Source: Mycolicibacterium rutilum (GTDB taxonomy: Bacteria > Actinomycetota > Actinomycetes > Mycobacteriales > Mycobacteriaceae). Taken from it: a stretch of 64,000 bases of DNA. The translations under genes and the position numbers were made by a program. This document shows, one piece after another, positions 33,737 through 41,976 of this stretch (position 1 is its first letter; every line of letters begins with the position of its first letter). Below the pieces are notes generated by a model that had not been told where the DNA came from, made no database searches, and worked only from the letters and a program-made list of their open reading frames with translations. The stretch is from positions 310,001 through 374,000 of the forward strand of contig NZ_LT629971.1 in assembly GCF_900108565.1 (NCBI RefSeq), written 5' to 3'.

Positions 33737-34627
33737 ATGACCACTGCAGACCCGGAGATCGATCTCGACGCGCTGTCGACCGACGCCCACGGTTACACCG
33801 TCAACGACGAGGACGAAGACGATCCCGTCCTGCTGGACCGTGACGGTCGGCCGATCGAGACGTGGCGCGAGCACTATCCCTACGACGCGCGGATGTCGCG
33901 CGACGAGTACGAGCGGGTGAAGCGGCGCCTGCAGATCGAACTGCTCAAGCTGCAGAACTGGAGCAAGCGCACCGGCGCGCGGCATGTGATCCTCTTCGAG
34001 GGCCGCGACGCGGCGGGTAAGGGCGGTTCGATCCAGCGGTTCATGGAGCATCTCAATCCGCGGGGCGCGCGGGTGGTGGCGCTGGAGAAGCCGACCGAGG
34101 AGGAGAAGTCGCAGTGGTATTTCCAGCGCTACGTGCGGCACCTGCCGACCGGCGGTGAGATGGTGCTGTTCGACCGGTCCTGGTACAACCGCGCGGGCGT
34201 CGAGCGGGTGATGGGCTTCTGCACACCCGAGCAGCACGCCGAGTTCATGCGGCAGGCACCGGCATTCGAGGAGATGTTGGTCAACTCGGGGATACACCTG
34301 ACGAAGTTCTGGTTCTCGGTGTCGCCGTGTGAGCAGCGGACGCGGTTCGCGATCCGGTTGGTCGATCCGCTGCGGCAATGGAAGTTCTCATCGATGGACA
34401 TGGAGGCGGTCAATCGGTGGGACGCCTACACGAAGGCCAAGGAGGAGATGTTCGTCGCCACCGACACCGACTACGCGCCGTGGATCGTCGTGAAGAGCAA
34501 CGACAAGAAGCGCGGGCGGATCAACGCGATGCGATATTTGTTGTCGCGGTTCGACTATGACGACAAGGACGACTCGGTGGTCGGCGAGCCGGACCCGTTG
34601 ATCGTGGGGCGGGCGCTGGAGGACTAG
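33737..34627 (+). CDS. ppk2: Polyphosphate kinase 2
   Basis: A 296-aa protein from ATG 33737 with AGGAG about 8 nt upstream. Walker A is GRDAAGKGG (about 90-98). The family blocks EKPTEEEKSQWYFQRYVRHL, DRSWYNRAGVERVMGFC and KFWFSVS follow, with DDKDDSV near the end. PPK2 enzymes use polyphosphate to phosphorylate GDP or ADP, or the reverse. The length is that of a single-domain class I enzyme. The gene is monocistronic, and its 3' end overlaps the convergent oxidoreductase gene by 4 nt. Confidence 0.95.
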   Translation: MTTADPEIDLDALSTDAHGYTVNDEDEDDPVLLDRDGRPIETWREHYPYDARMSRDEYERVKRRLQIELLKLQNWSKRTGARHVILFEGRDAAGKGGSIQRFMEHLNPRGARVVALEKPTEEEKSQWYFQRYVRHLPTGGEMVLFDRSWYNRAGVERVMGFCTPEQHAEFMRQAPAFEEMLVNSGIHLTKFWFSVSPCEQRTRFAIRLVDPLRQWKFSSMDMEAVNRWDAYTKAKEEMFVATDTDYAPWIVVKSNDKKRGRINAMRYLLSRFDYDDKDDSVVGEPDPLIVGRALED

Positions 34628-35685
34628 GGGCTGTCGGGCATGTGGACGGCGATCTTGCCGACGGTTCGACCGGCTTCGCTTTCGCGGTGTGCGGCGGCGA
34701 TCTCGTCGAGGCGGTACATGGACGCCACCCGCGGGACGACCTTGCCCTCCGCCAGCCACCGCGCCAGCTTCGGCAGCCCCTCTCGTGCGGGCAACCCGAC
34801 AAGGCCGGGCACCAAGCGGTACCGCTTGGTGGCATACCGGCGTGCCAGTTGCGCGACCAGAACGGCGCCGTCGCGCGGCCCGACGTCCTCCCCCGGCCGC
34901 CCCGGCTGAAATGACGGCAAGGCGATGGTCACGTATCGACCCGAGTCCTTGAGCAGCCATGGCGCCGACTCGGTGTAGTAGCTGTCGTCACCGACGCAGT
35001 CGAGGATGAGGTCGAAGCTGTGCTCCCACCCCGGGAAGTGTTGCGGATACTCGGACTTGGCGATGCGGTCATACGGCGCGACGGTTCGGGCACCGAGTCC
35101 GGTGACGAACGCTTCGTTGCGGGAACTCGACACCCCGATGACCTCCGCGCCCAGCCCGTTGGCCGCGATCTGCACCGCCAGGTGCCCGACGCCTCCCGAT
35201 GCGCCGACCACGAGGACTCGGCTGTTGCCCTCGCGCAGAGCACCATGGACGACCAGCCCCGCGTAGGCGACGAGGCCGGCGAACGGAACCACTGCGGCGT
35301 CGCCGGATGAGACGCCTGCGGGTGTGTGCGTGATCGCCGCGCGCCGGCCGCGCGTTCTCGCCGTGAGATGTGTTGTGTAGCTTCCCGCTATCGGCTGCAC
35401 ACCCATCACCGCATCGCCGGCCTTGAAGCCAGCGGCCTCCGGGCCAGCTTCGAGGACGACACCGGCGAAGTCCTGACCGAGGATCATCGGTGACCCGATG
35501 AGGCGACGCCACAGCCATTTTGGCAAACCCAGACCCTGACGGATCTTCCATTCGATCGGGTTGACGCTCGTCGCGGCGACTCGAACCAGCACCTCGTCGG
35601 AGTGGCGGAGACGCGGCATCGGTAGGTCCGAGATCGCGAACATGTCGCTGTCACCGAAATCGGTCAGGACGGCAGCGCGGCGCAT
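34624..35685 (-). CDS. Zinc-independent NADP-dependent quinone oxidoreductase-like (MDR) protein
   Basis: A 353-aa protein from ATG 35685 with GAGGAGG upstream. MDR family motifs: SVNPIEWKIRQG, GQDFAGVVLEAG, and the dinucleotide site VVGASGGVGHLAVQIAA. The zinc ligands of alcohol dehydrogenases are absent, so it is a quinone-reductase or enoyl-reductase type. Substrate unknown. Convergent with ppk2 and divergent from the DUF222 gene. Confidence 0.88.
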   Translation of the reverse strand: MRRAAVLTDFGDSDMFAISDLPMPRLRHSDEVLVRVAATSVNPIEWKIRQGLGLPKWLWRRLIGSPMILGQDFAGVVLEAGPEAAGFKAGDAVMGVQPIAGSYTTHLTARTRGRRAAITHTPAGVSSGDAAVVPFAGLVAYAGLVVHGALREGNSRVLVVGASGGVGHLAVQIAANGLGAEVIGVSSSRNEAFVTGLGARTVAPYDRIAKSEYPQHFPGWEHSFDLILDCVGDDSYYTESAPWLLKDSGRYVTIALPSFQPGRPGEDVGPRDGAVLVAQLARRYATKRYRLVPGLVGLPAREGLPKLARWLAEGKVVPRVASMYRLDEIAAAHRESEAGRTVGKIAVHMPDSP

Positions 35686-35778
35686 CACGGCCACCTCCTC
35701 GGTTTCGCAGTCCCCGGGATTGTACTGAGGAGCGTTCTGCCGACGAGATCTGTCGGTGGGTGTTGGCATGATGCGGGT

Positions 35779-37080
35779 ATGGCTTCGGCGACGGCATCTG
35801 ATGACGCTCCGGCGGTGAGTCGCGGGGACCGGTTGTTGAAGTTGTATGAGCGGTTGGCGGAATTGTCAGGCCAGCGCAACGCCATCGACGGTCAGATCGT
35901 GGAGATCGTCGCCGAGATCGACCGCGACGGTTTGTGGGCCGGCACGGGGCTCAAGTCGGTCAAAGCGTTGGTGGCCTGGAGACTGGGCATGTCGGAAACC
36001 ACCGCGGGCAATGTGGCCGCCGTCGCCGATCGCTACGACGAGTTCCCGCGCTGCACCACCGAGATGCGCGAAGGCCGGCTGTCGTTGGATCAAGTCGGTG
36101 TCATCGCCGCGCACGCCGGCGAGGGCTCTGATGATCACTATGCCGATTTCGCGGCGGTGGCCACGGTGCGCCAAATACGCAAAGCGCTCAGCTTGGAGGT
36201 GCGCCCCGAACCCGAGCGCGAACCCGAACCCGAGTTCAAGCGATCGTTCTCCAGAAGCAGCGGCGACAACTACACGACGTATCGCATCACCGTGCCGAAT
36301 CTGGAAGCGGCCAAGGTCGATGCCGCGTTGGCCTCGCACCGCGACGCATTGATCAACGAGTACCGCCGCGATCACGGCCCCGATACCGCCGGTGATCCCG
36401 ACGCCCCCAGTTTTGCGGCCAGCGGCCAATACGAACGCGAAAAAGCCCAGGGCACCAAGCCGCCGTTTCCGACGTTGACCGATGCGTTCATGCGGATGGT
36501 CGAAACCGCCTGGGACGCCGAGGTCGCGCGGCGCCCCCACAGCGCGCACACCACGGTCATGGTGCATCTCGATGTCGACAAACGCGCCAGCTGGATCCAC
36601 GCCGGCCCCGCCCTCTCCGACGCCGATCGCCAATATCTGTTGTGTGACGCCGACTGCGAGATCTGGCTCGAACAACGCGGACAGGTCATCGGCACCGGCC
36701 GCAGCACCCGGGTGATCAGCCGCCGGCTGCGCCGCGCACTGGAATACCGCAACAACACCTGCGCAGTCCCGGGCTGCGGAGCCACCCGCGGCCTGCACGC
36801 CCACCACATTCAGCATTGGGAAGACGGCGGAGTAACCGAACTGCACAACCTGGTGCTGGTGTGCCCGCACCACCACCGCATGCATCACCGCGGCGAAATC
36901 ACCATCCGCGCACCCGCCGACCAACTCGTCGTCTGCGACCGCGACGGCGACCCCATCACCAACGCCTCCCTGGCCCGACCACCCACCCAACCCCCACCGG
37001 CCGTCCCACCCTGGCACGGACCCCTCGGCCAACGCGCCGAATGGTGGTGGTACGAACCCTACAAACCCTCACCGAACTAA
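35779..37080 (+). CDS. DUF222/13E12-repeat protein with HNH endonuclease domain
   Basis: A 433-aa protein from ATG 35779. The DUF222 region covers roughly residues 15-310 (LSGQRNAIDGQIVEIVAEID, then MREGRLSLDQVGVIAAHAG), followed by the HNH motif CAVPGCGATRGLHAHHIQHW plus LHNLVLVCPHHHRMHH. This is the mycobacterial 13E12/REP13E12-associated family, often multicopy and linked to integration sites. No direct repeats or integrase are visible around it here. A CATGAT box 6 nt before the ATG suggests a leaderless transcript. In vivo role unknown. Confidence 0.92.
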   Translation: MASATASDDAPAVSRGDRLLKLYERLAELSGQRNAIDGQIVEIVAEIDRDGLWAGTGLKSVKALVAWRLGMSETTAGNVAAVADRYDEFPRCTTEMREGRLSLDQVGVIAAHAGEGSDDHYADFAAVATVRQIRKALSLEVRPEPEREPEPEFKRSFSRSSGDNYTTYRITVPNLEAAKVDAALASHRDALINEYRRDHGPDTAGDPDAPSFAASGQYEREKAQGTKPPFPTLTDAFMRMVETAWDAEVARRPHSAHTTVMVHLDVDKRASWIHAGPALSDADRQYLLCDADCEIWLEQRGQVIGTGRSTRVISRRLRRALEYRNNTCAVPGCGATRGLHAHHIQHWEDGGVTELHNLVLVCPHHHRMHHRGEITIRAPADQLVVCDRDGDPITNASLARPPTQPPPAVPPWHGPLGQRAEWWWYEPYKPSPN

Positions 37081-37240
37081 CCCCTCGAAACACTTAGCAG
37101 CATCGACACATTCGATGCCGCCCATCCCTGCACGCCGACCCCCTCGCAGAACTACATCCAGTCGTAATTGAGCGACATTGTCGCCACAAGGCTGGCAAGA
37201 AGGAGGGTGCAGGCCGACACCGCATCAAATACCGAGGTAC

Positions 37241-38107
37241 TCAGCGCCCCCACGCGCGGATGGCCGCAGCGAACTTGGTCGGCGCGTCGGACTGGACGAA
37301 GTGGCCCGCGCCTTCGACAATGACGGTCCGATGGTCGGCCAAGGTCTGCTCCCAGCGCCGAAGTTCTCTGTCCCCGAACGCGATGTCGGCGTCGCCCCAG
37401 ATGATCAGGGTCGGCAATGTGGCGAGATTGCCGAGCCCGGCTTCGACGCCGGCGAGAAACGCTCTGCTGGCGGTGATCTCGCGGGGGAAGATCGCCGACG
37501 GGTCACGCCTCGCTCCGCTGTCGAGGGCCTTTTGGTAATGCCTCATCTCGTCGCGATTGGGCTTGGTCAATCGATGCCCCGCGGGGATCATCACGTTGAC
37601 GAACAGGTTGAACTGCCGGATCAGTAGGCGTCCGATCGGGCTGCCCATCACGTGCGACATCACCTGAACATGCGGGGCGCCGATGGGCCACGCCCACGTG
37701 TTGGCCAGCACCAACTGCTCGAACACCGCCGGTCGGTTCTGCACGGCCGCCAACCCGATGGGCCCACCCCAGTCGTGAGCCACCAGCGTGACTCCCGTCA
37801 GCCCCAGCGCGTCGATGAACGCGGTCAGTACCTCAACGTGTTCGACCGGCAGATAGCCATATCCCGGACCGGCCGTGGACAGTCCGAAGCCCGGGAAGTC
37901 GACGGCGACACAACGAAATTCGTCCCGCAGTGATGCGATGCCGTCGCGATAGACGAACGACCACGTGGGGTTGCCGTGCAGGAACAGCAGCGTAGGGCCC
38001 GACCCCTCATCCACGTAGTGAACGGTGTGACCGTCAATCTCGATAAATCGGCTCTCGAACGAGAACAGCGTGTCGTCGACCCACCCGGGCCTTTCTTTGA
38101 CAGCCAT
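37241..38107 (-). CDS. Alpha/beta hydrolase, haloalkane-dehalogenase-like
   Basis: A 288-aa protein from ATG 38107 with AAGGGG 6 nt upstream. Its signatures are those of haloalkane dehalogenases: oxyanion/halide segment LFLHGNPTW (Asn after Gly), nucleophile elbow VAHDWGGPIG (Asp followed by Trp), a cap Trp in NTWAWP, acid IIWGDAD and base EGAGHFVQ. These would give hydrolytic C-halogen cleavage. Epoxide-hydrolase relatives keep the Asp-Trp pair but lack the Asn. It is divergent from an HxlR regulator, with a shared palindromic operator candidate between them. Confidence 0.82.
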   Translation of the reverse strand: MAVKERPGWVDDTLFSFESRFIEIDGHTVHYVDEGSGPTLLFLHGNPTWSFVYRDGIASLRDEFRCVAVDFPGFGLSTAGPGYGYLPVEHVEVLTAFIDALGLTGVTLVAHDWGGPIGLAAVQNRPAVFEQLVLANTWAWPIGAPHVQVMSHVMGSPIGRLLIRQFNLFVNVMIPAGHRLTKPNRDEMRHYQKALDSGARRDPSAIFPREITASRAFLAGVEAGLGNLATLPTLIIWGDADIAFGDRELRRWEQTLADHRTVIVEGAGHFVQSDAPTKFAAAIRAWGR

Positions 38108-38128
38108 CTCCACCCCTTCCCTCAACTG

Positions 38129-38143
38129 CTTGATATAATCAAG
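38129..38143. promoter_or_regulatory. Inverted repeat overlapping divergent promoters, likely HxlR operator
   Basis: CTTGAT-ATA-ATCAAG is a perfect 6-bp inverted repeat in the 63-bp gap between the dehalogenase and HxlR starts. A consensus TATAAT (38134-38139) lies inside it on the plus strand. A regulator bound here would block transcription of both genes; autoregulation by the neighbouring HxlR protein is the obvious hypothesis. Confidence 0.6.
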
Positions 38144-38170
38144 TGCGCTTTAGATTAACAAGTGAGGGCG

Positions 38171-38800
38171 ATGAGTCGAGGTTACGGCCAATATTGCGGG
38201 CTGGCCCGGGCGCTGGACGTCGTCGGCGACCGGTGGAACCTGCTGATCGTGCGCCAACTGCTGGTCACGCCCGCGCGCTACCGCGATCTACGCCAGGCGC
38301 TGCCCGGGATTGCCACCAACCTGCTCGCCGACCGGCTCCGCGATCTCGAGACCGCCGGTGTCCTCGAGCGGCGATTGGGCGATGACGGCGCCGTCACCTA
38401 TGCGCTCACCGATTGGGGTGCACAACTGCGCGAGCCGGTCGAGGGACTCATCCGCTGGTCGACACCGATGATGGTCCGCGGCCCCGAGGGCGACGAGTTC
38501 CGTCACGAATGGCTGACCCTCGCGCTGCCCGCCCTGTTCGCCGGCCGTCGTACCGACCGAACAGTGACCGTCGGCGTGGCCGTCGACGGCGGCGTCGTGC
38601 AGGTCCACGGCACCCCCGCCGGCATCGAGGTGACCCTGCCCGACATCGCCGAATTCGATGCTGTGCTGAGAGCCGACGCCCAGATCGTGCTCGGGCTCGC
38701 CACCGGGATGCTCACGCTCGACGACATGGCCGAGCTCGTCGACATTGACGGCGACAAGGCTGCCGTCCGAACACTTTTCGACGCGTCGACTAGCGGATGA
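38171..38800 (+). CDS. HxlR-family transcriptional regulator
   Basis: About 209 aa from ATG 38171; a GTG at 38162 in the same frame is preceded by TAGATT and could be a leaderless start. The N-terminal winged helix is typical HxlR: GDRWNLLIVRQLLVTPARYR, then LPGIATNLLADRLRDLETAG. A C-terminal ~100-residue domain (SCP2-like pattern, DAVLRADAQIVLGLATGMLT) may bind a hydrophobic ligand. It probably controls the divergent dehalogenase and itself. The 3' end overlaps the MHS transporter gene by 11 nt. Confidence 0.88.
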   Translation: MSRGYGQYCGLARALDVVGDRWNLLIVRQLLVTPARYRDLRQALPGIATNLLADRLRDLETAGVLERRLGDDGAVTYALTDWGAQLREPVEGLIRWSTPMMVRGPEGDEFRHEWLTLALPALFAGRRTDRTVTVGVAVDGGVVQVHGTPAGIEVTLPDIAEFDAVLRADAQIVLGLATGMLTLDDMAELVDIDGDKAAVRTLFDASTSG

Positions 38801-40127
38801 ACGCCGCACCCCGCTCGCGGTCCAGGTACGTCTCCGACTTGTTCTTCAGGAAGAACACATAGACCACCAGCGACACCGCGACACACACCGTGACGTACCC
38901 GATGAACAGCGGCACCTGGTCCCGCTCCTTGAGCGCCTGGTAGATCAGCGGGGCGGTGCCGCCGAAGATCGAGTTCGCCAGCGCATAGCCCACGCCCACA
39001 CCGAGCGCCCGCACCCGCGCCGGGAACAACTCCGACTTGACCAGCGCGTTGATCGACGTGTAGCCGGTGAGGATCACGTAACCGACCGCGACGAGCAGGA
39101 AAGACGTGAGCGGCGAACGGGATTCGGGCAGATACGTGATCAGGATGTAGGTGTAGATCAGTCCGCCGAAGCCGAACCACAGCAGCAGCGGTTTGCGGCC
39201 CACCTTGTCGCTGATCATCCCGCCGACCGGCTGCAGCAGCATCAGGAAGATCAACCCGACCAGGTTGATCCAGGTGCCCGTCATCCCCTCGCCCTTGTAC
39301 GCCGTCTTCACGATCGCCGGCGCGTTGACGCTGTAGGTGTAGAACGCGACCGTGCCACCCAGCGTGATCAGGAAGCACATCAGCAGCGGCTTCCAGTAGC
39401 GGGTGAACAGCTCGCGCATCGAACCGGCTCCCGTGTCCTCGCCGGCCTTCGTCGCCTCGATGACCTCCTCGGACAGCGACTCGTCCATCGTGCGCCGCAG
39501 CCAGAACACCACGACCGCCGCGACGCCACCGATCGCAAACCCGATGCGCCAACCGAAATCTCGCAACTGGTCGTCGGTCAAGAACGCATCCAGCACCAGC
39601 AGCGTGAACTGCGCCAGCACGTGACCGCCCACCAGCGTGACGTACTGGAACGACGAGAAGAACCCGCGACGCTCGCGGGTCGCCGCCTCCGACATGTACG
39701 TCGCCGACGTCCCGTACTCGCCGCCGGTCGCGAAGCCCTGCAGCAGCCGGGCCAGCACGAGGACGATCGGCGCGGCCAGCCCGATCGTCGCCTGCGACGG
39801 CACCAGCGCGATCACCGCCGAACACAACGCCATCAGCGACACGCTGACCGTCAGCGCCGCACGCCTGCCCCGGCGGTCGGCGAACCGCCCGAAGAACCAG
39901 GATCCGACCGGCCGCATCACGAACGTCACCGCGAAGATCGCATACACGTAGACGGTCGAGTTCTTCTCGGACTCGGCGAAGAACTGTCCTTCGAAGTACG
40001 AGGCGAACACCGTGTAGATGTAGACGTCGTACCACTCGACGAGGTTGCCCGACGAGCCGCGGATCGTGTTCCAGATCGCCCGCCGCGTCTCAGCGGGCGT
40101 CGACCGCGGCCGCTCGGTTGTCGTCAA
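38790..40127 (-). CDS. MFS transporter of the metabolite:H+ symporter (MHS) family
   Basis: A 445-aa protein with 12 hydrophobic segments. The N-terminus (NLVEWYDVYIYTVFASYFEG) and motif A (SWFFGRFADRRGRRAAL) are those of MHS carriers such as alpha-ketoglutarate, shikimate or betaine permeases. The TTG start at 40127 overlaps the FDH gamma stop as TTGA, and AGAGGT lies 7 nt upstream, so it should be the last gene of the formate dehydrogenase operon. A carboxylate substrate is plausible. Uptake of formate or a formate precursor is inference from position only. Confidence 0.88.
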   Translation of the reverse strand: MTTTERPRSTPAETRRAIWNTIRGSSGNLVEWYDVYIYTVFASYFEGQFFAESEKNSTVYVYAIFAVTFVMRPVGSWFFGRFADRRGRRAALTVSVSLMALCSAVIALVPSQATIGLAAPIVLVLARLLQGFATGGEYGTSATYMSEAATRERRGFFSSFQYVTLVGGHVLAQFTLLVLDAFLTDDQLRDFGWRIGFAIGGVAAVVVFWLRRTMDESLSEEVIEATKAGEDTGAGSMRELFTRYWKPLLMCFLITLGGTVAFYTYSVNAPAIVKTAYKGEGMTGTWINLVGLIFLMLLQPVGGMISDKVGRKPLLLWFGFGGLIYTYILITYLPESRSPLTSFLLVAVGYVILTGYTSINALVKSELFPARVRALGVGVGYALANSIFGGTAPLIYQALKERDQVPLFIGYVTVCVAVSLVVYVFFLKNKSETYLDRERGAAFIR

Positions 40128-41086
40128 CGTGTACCTCTAGACGTCTCGCGGGGCCGGGAAGACTCGAGGCGCTCGCGCTGCGGGACCACCACGTACTTCG
40201 GGTCTTTGGTCGACGCGACGCCGGCCTCGAACACCGCGAACCGCTGCAGCGCGCTGCCCGCGAGCAATGCCGCGCCCGACGCGGCCAGCACCGCGCGGTT
40301 GCGTCCGACCACCGCGCCGAGCGCTCCCCCGACGGTCAGCGCCTCCGACAGTTGCCGCAGCCGGTGGGGCCGCCCGGTCGTGTAGGCCTCGCCCTCGATC
40401 CCGAGCCGACGTTCCATGGTGCGCGACGCCGCGACCTCCATGCCCGCGCCCAGCACCGCCATGCGTCGCGCCGGACCGGTCTCGCCGTACGGCGCCAACA
40501 GCATTCCCAATCCGGCGCCGCTGGCCGCCGCCGATCCGGTGAACACGAACGGCAGATACGGGTGCGCTTCCTTCCAAGCCGGAACGGCCGTGTGGGACAA
40601 CAACACCGCGGTGTACGACGCCACCCCCGGCGCTGTCGCCGCCGCCCAGATGCCGGCCGGGCGCGCGACGACATCGACCAGCCTGCCCAGCCAAGTCCGC
40701 CGCAGCCGGCGCGGCATCATCTCCGCGACGCCGACCACGCCGGCTCCCGGCCCGTACGCCGACAGGATCCAGGTGCCCATGCTCATCGGCGAGCTCGGCT
40801 TGGCCACCCGCAGCATGTGGTGGAACCGCTCCGGGCGGCCGAGGTCGGCGATCAGGAAGTACAGGCTCGCCAAAACGCTGACCAGCGAACCGATTCGGCT
40901 CACCTTGCGCAGCTGCGGGCGACCGGTCAGGTCGGCGCCGGCCGCGAGCATCGCCGATCCGGCCGAGAGCCCGCCGCAGAACAGGTAGGCCGCGATCATC
41001 CAGTTCCACACCGGGCTCTTGAGGATCTGCCTGCCGTAGTAGGACCGGAATTCGGCCTTCGGCACGTTGAGCTGTTCGCGTGGCAT
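40124..41086 (-). CDS. NrfD/PsrC-type membrane subunit of formate dehydrogenase
   Basis: A 320-aa protein from ATG 41086, overlapping the beta-subunit stop by 1 nt (TGATG). About eight hydrophobic helices are seen (IAAYLFCGGLSAGSAMLAAG, IGSLVSVLASLYFLIADLG, TAVLLSHTAVPAW, AVLAASGAALLAG), with the NrfD-family DLGRPERFHHMLRV loop. NrfD proteins are heme-free quinone-reactive anchors. Here it would receive electrons from the four-cluster beta subunit and reduce menaquinone. This subunit type replaces the cytochrome-b gamma of E. coli FDH-N. Confidence 0.9.
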   Translation of the reverse strand: MPREQLNVPKAEFRSYYGRQILKSPVWNWMIAAYLFCGGLSAGSAMLAAGADLTGRPQLRKVSRIGSLVSVLASLYFLIADLGRPERFHHMLRVAKPSSPMSMGTWILSAYGPGAGVVGVAEMMPRRLRRTWLGRLVDVVARPAGIWAAATAPGVASYTAVLLSHTAVPAWKEAHPYLPFVFTGSAAASGAGLGMLLAPYGETGPARRMAVLGAGMEVAASRTMERRLGIEGEAYTTGRPHRLRQLSEALTVGGALGAVVGRNRAVLAASGAALLAGSALQRFAVFEAGVASTKDPKYVVVPQRERLESSRPRETSRGTR

Positions 41087-41976
41087 CAGCGTTTCCGCCC
41101 GAAGAAGGACGACACCGCGATGCCCACGAGCGCCGACGCCGCCATCCCGGCGTAGCGCCACATCGCGCCGGCGTCGCGCGTCGGCACCACCGGATCGGGC
41201 GGCAACCCGTACACCTCGGGCTCGTCGAGCAGCAGGAAGAACGCGCCGTCGCCACCGACGCCGTCGTTGGGGTCCTCGCCGTAGAGCCGGGCCTCGGTCA
41301 CGCCGCGCTCGTGTAACTCGTTGACGCGCAACGCCGCCCGCTCGCGCAGCTCGTCGAGCACGCCGAACTGGATGGAGTCCGTCGGGCAGGCCTTCGCGCA
41401 GGCCGGTTCGAGCCCGTCGCGCAGCCGGTCGTAGCACAGGGTGCACTTCCAGGCGCGACCGTCGCCCTCGCGCCGCTCGATCACCCCGTACGGGCAGCCC
41501 GACACGCAATACCCGCAGCCATTGCAGATGTCCTGCTGCACAACGACGGTCGCGAACTCGGTGCGGAACAGCGCGCCGGTCGGGCACACGTCGAGACACC
41601 CGGCGTGCGTGCAGTGTTTGCACACGTCGCTGCTCATCAGCCAGCGGAAGTCCTGGCGCGTCTCGGCGCTCATCGTGTCGCCGGGGCGGTCGAAGCCCGG
41701 CATACCAAGATCCACCCGCTCCCGGGAAGGCTGCTCGATGAACGCCACGTGCCGCCACGAGTTCGCGCCCAGTTCGCCGGTGTTGTCGAACGACATGCCG
41801 AGCAGGTTGAACCCATCGTCCGGGACGCCGTTCCACTCCTTGCACGCCACCTCGCAGGCCTTGCAGCCGATGCACACCGAGGTGTCGGTGAAGAACCCCA
41901 TCCTCGGCGGGTGCTCGCCGTAGCCGGCGTCAGCGGCGACGTCGTCCAGCGGGCCGTAGAAGCTATTGGTACTCAT
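41086..41976 (-). CDS. Formate dehydrogenase iron-sulfur (beta) subunit
   Basis: A 296-aa protein from ATG 41976 (ATGA overlap with the alpha stop). Four [4Fe-4S] cysteine groups are present in DMSO-reductase/FdnH order: CIGCKACEVACKEWN, CKHCTHAGCLDVCP, CNGCGYCVSGCP and CTLCYDR...CAKACP. A C-terminal hydrophobic segment (YAGMAASALVGIAV) may anchor it. It relays electrons from the molybdenum or tungsten subunit to the membrane subunit. There is no Tat signal. Confidence 0.95.
   Translation of the reverse strand: MSTNSFYGPLDDVAADAGYGEHPPRMGFFTDTSVCIGCKACEVACKEWNGVPDDGFNLLGMSFDNTGELGANSWRHVAFIEQPSRERVDLGMPGFDRPGDTMSAETRQDFRWLMSSDVCKHCTHAGCLDVCPTGALFRTEFATVVVQQDICNGCGYCVSGCPYGVIERREGDGRAWKCTLCYDRLRDGLEPACAKACPTDSIQFGVLDELRERAALRVNELHERGVTEARLYGEDPNDGVGGDGAFFLLLDEPEVYGLPPDPVVPTRDAGAMWRYAGMAASALVGIAVSSFFGRKR

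Noticed and set aside
33674..34378. Extended minus-strand frame running from the rhomboid-like gene across ppk2
   Set aside because: The upstream portion is antisense to the clear PPK2 gene; ATG 33673 is the sensible start.
35779..37080. Mobile-element boundaries around the DUF222/HNH gene
   Set aside because: I looked for flanking direct repeats, an integrase or tRNA target and saw none, so no mobile element is claimed.
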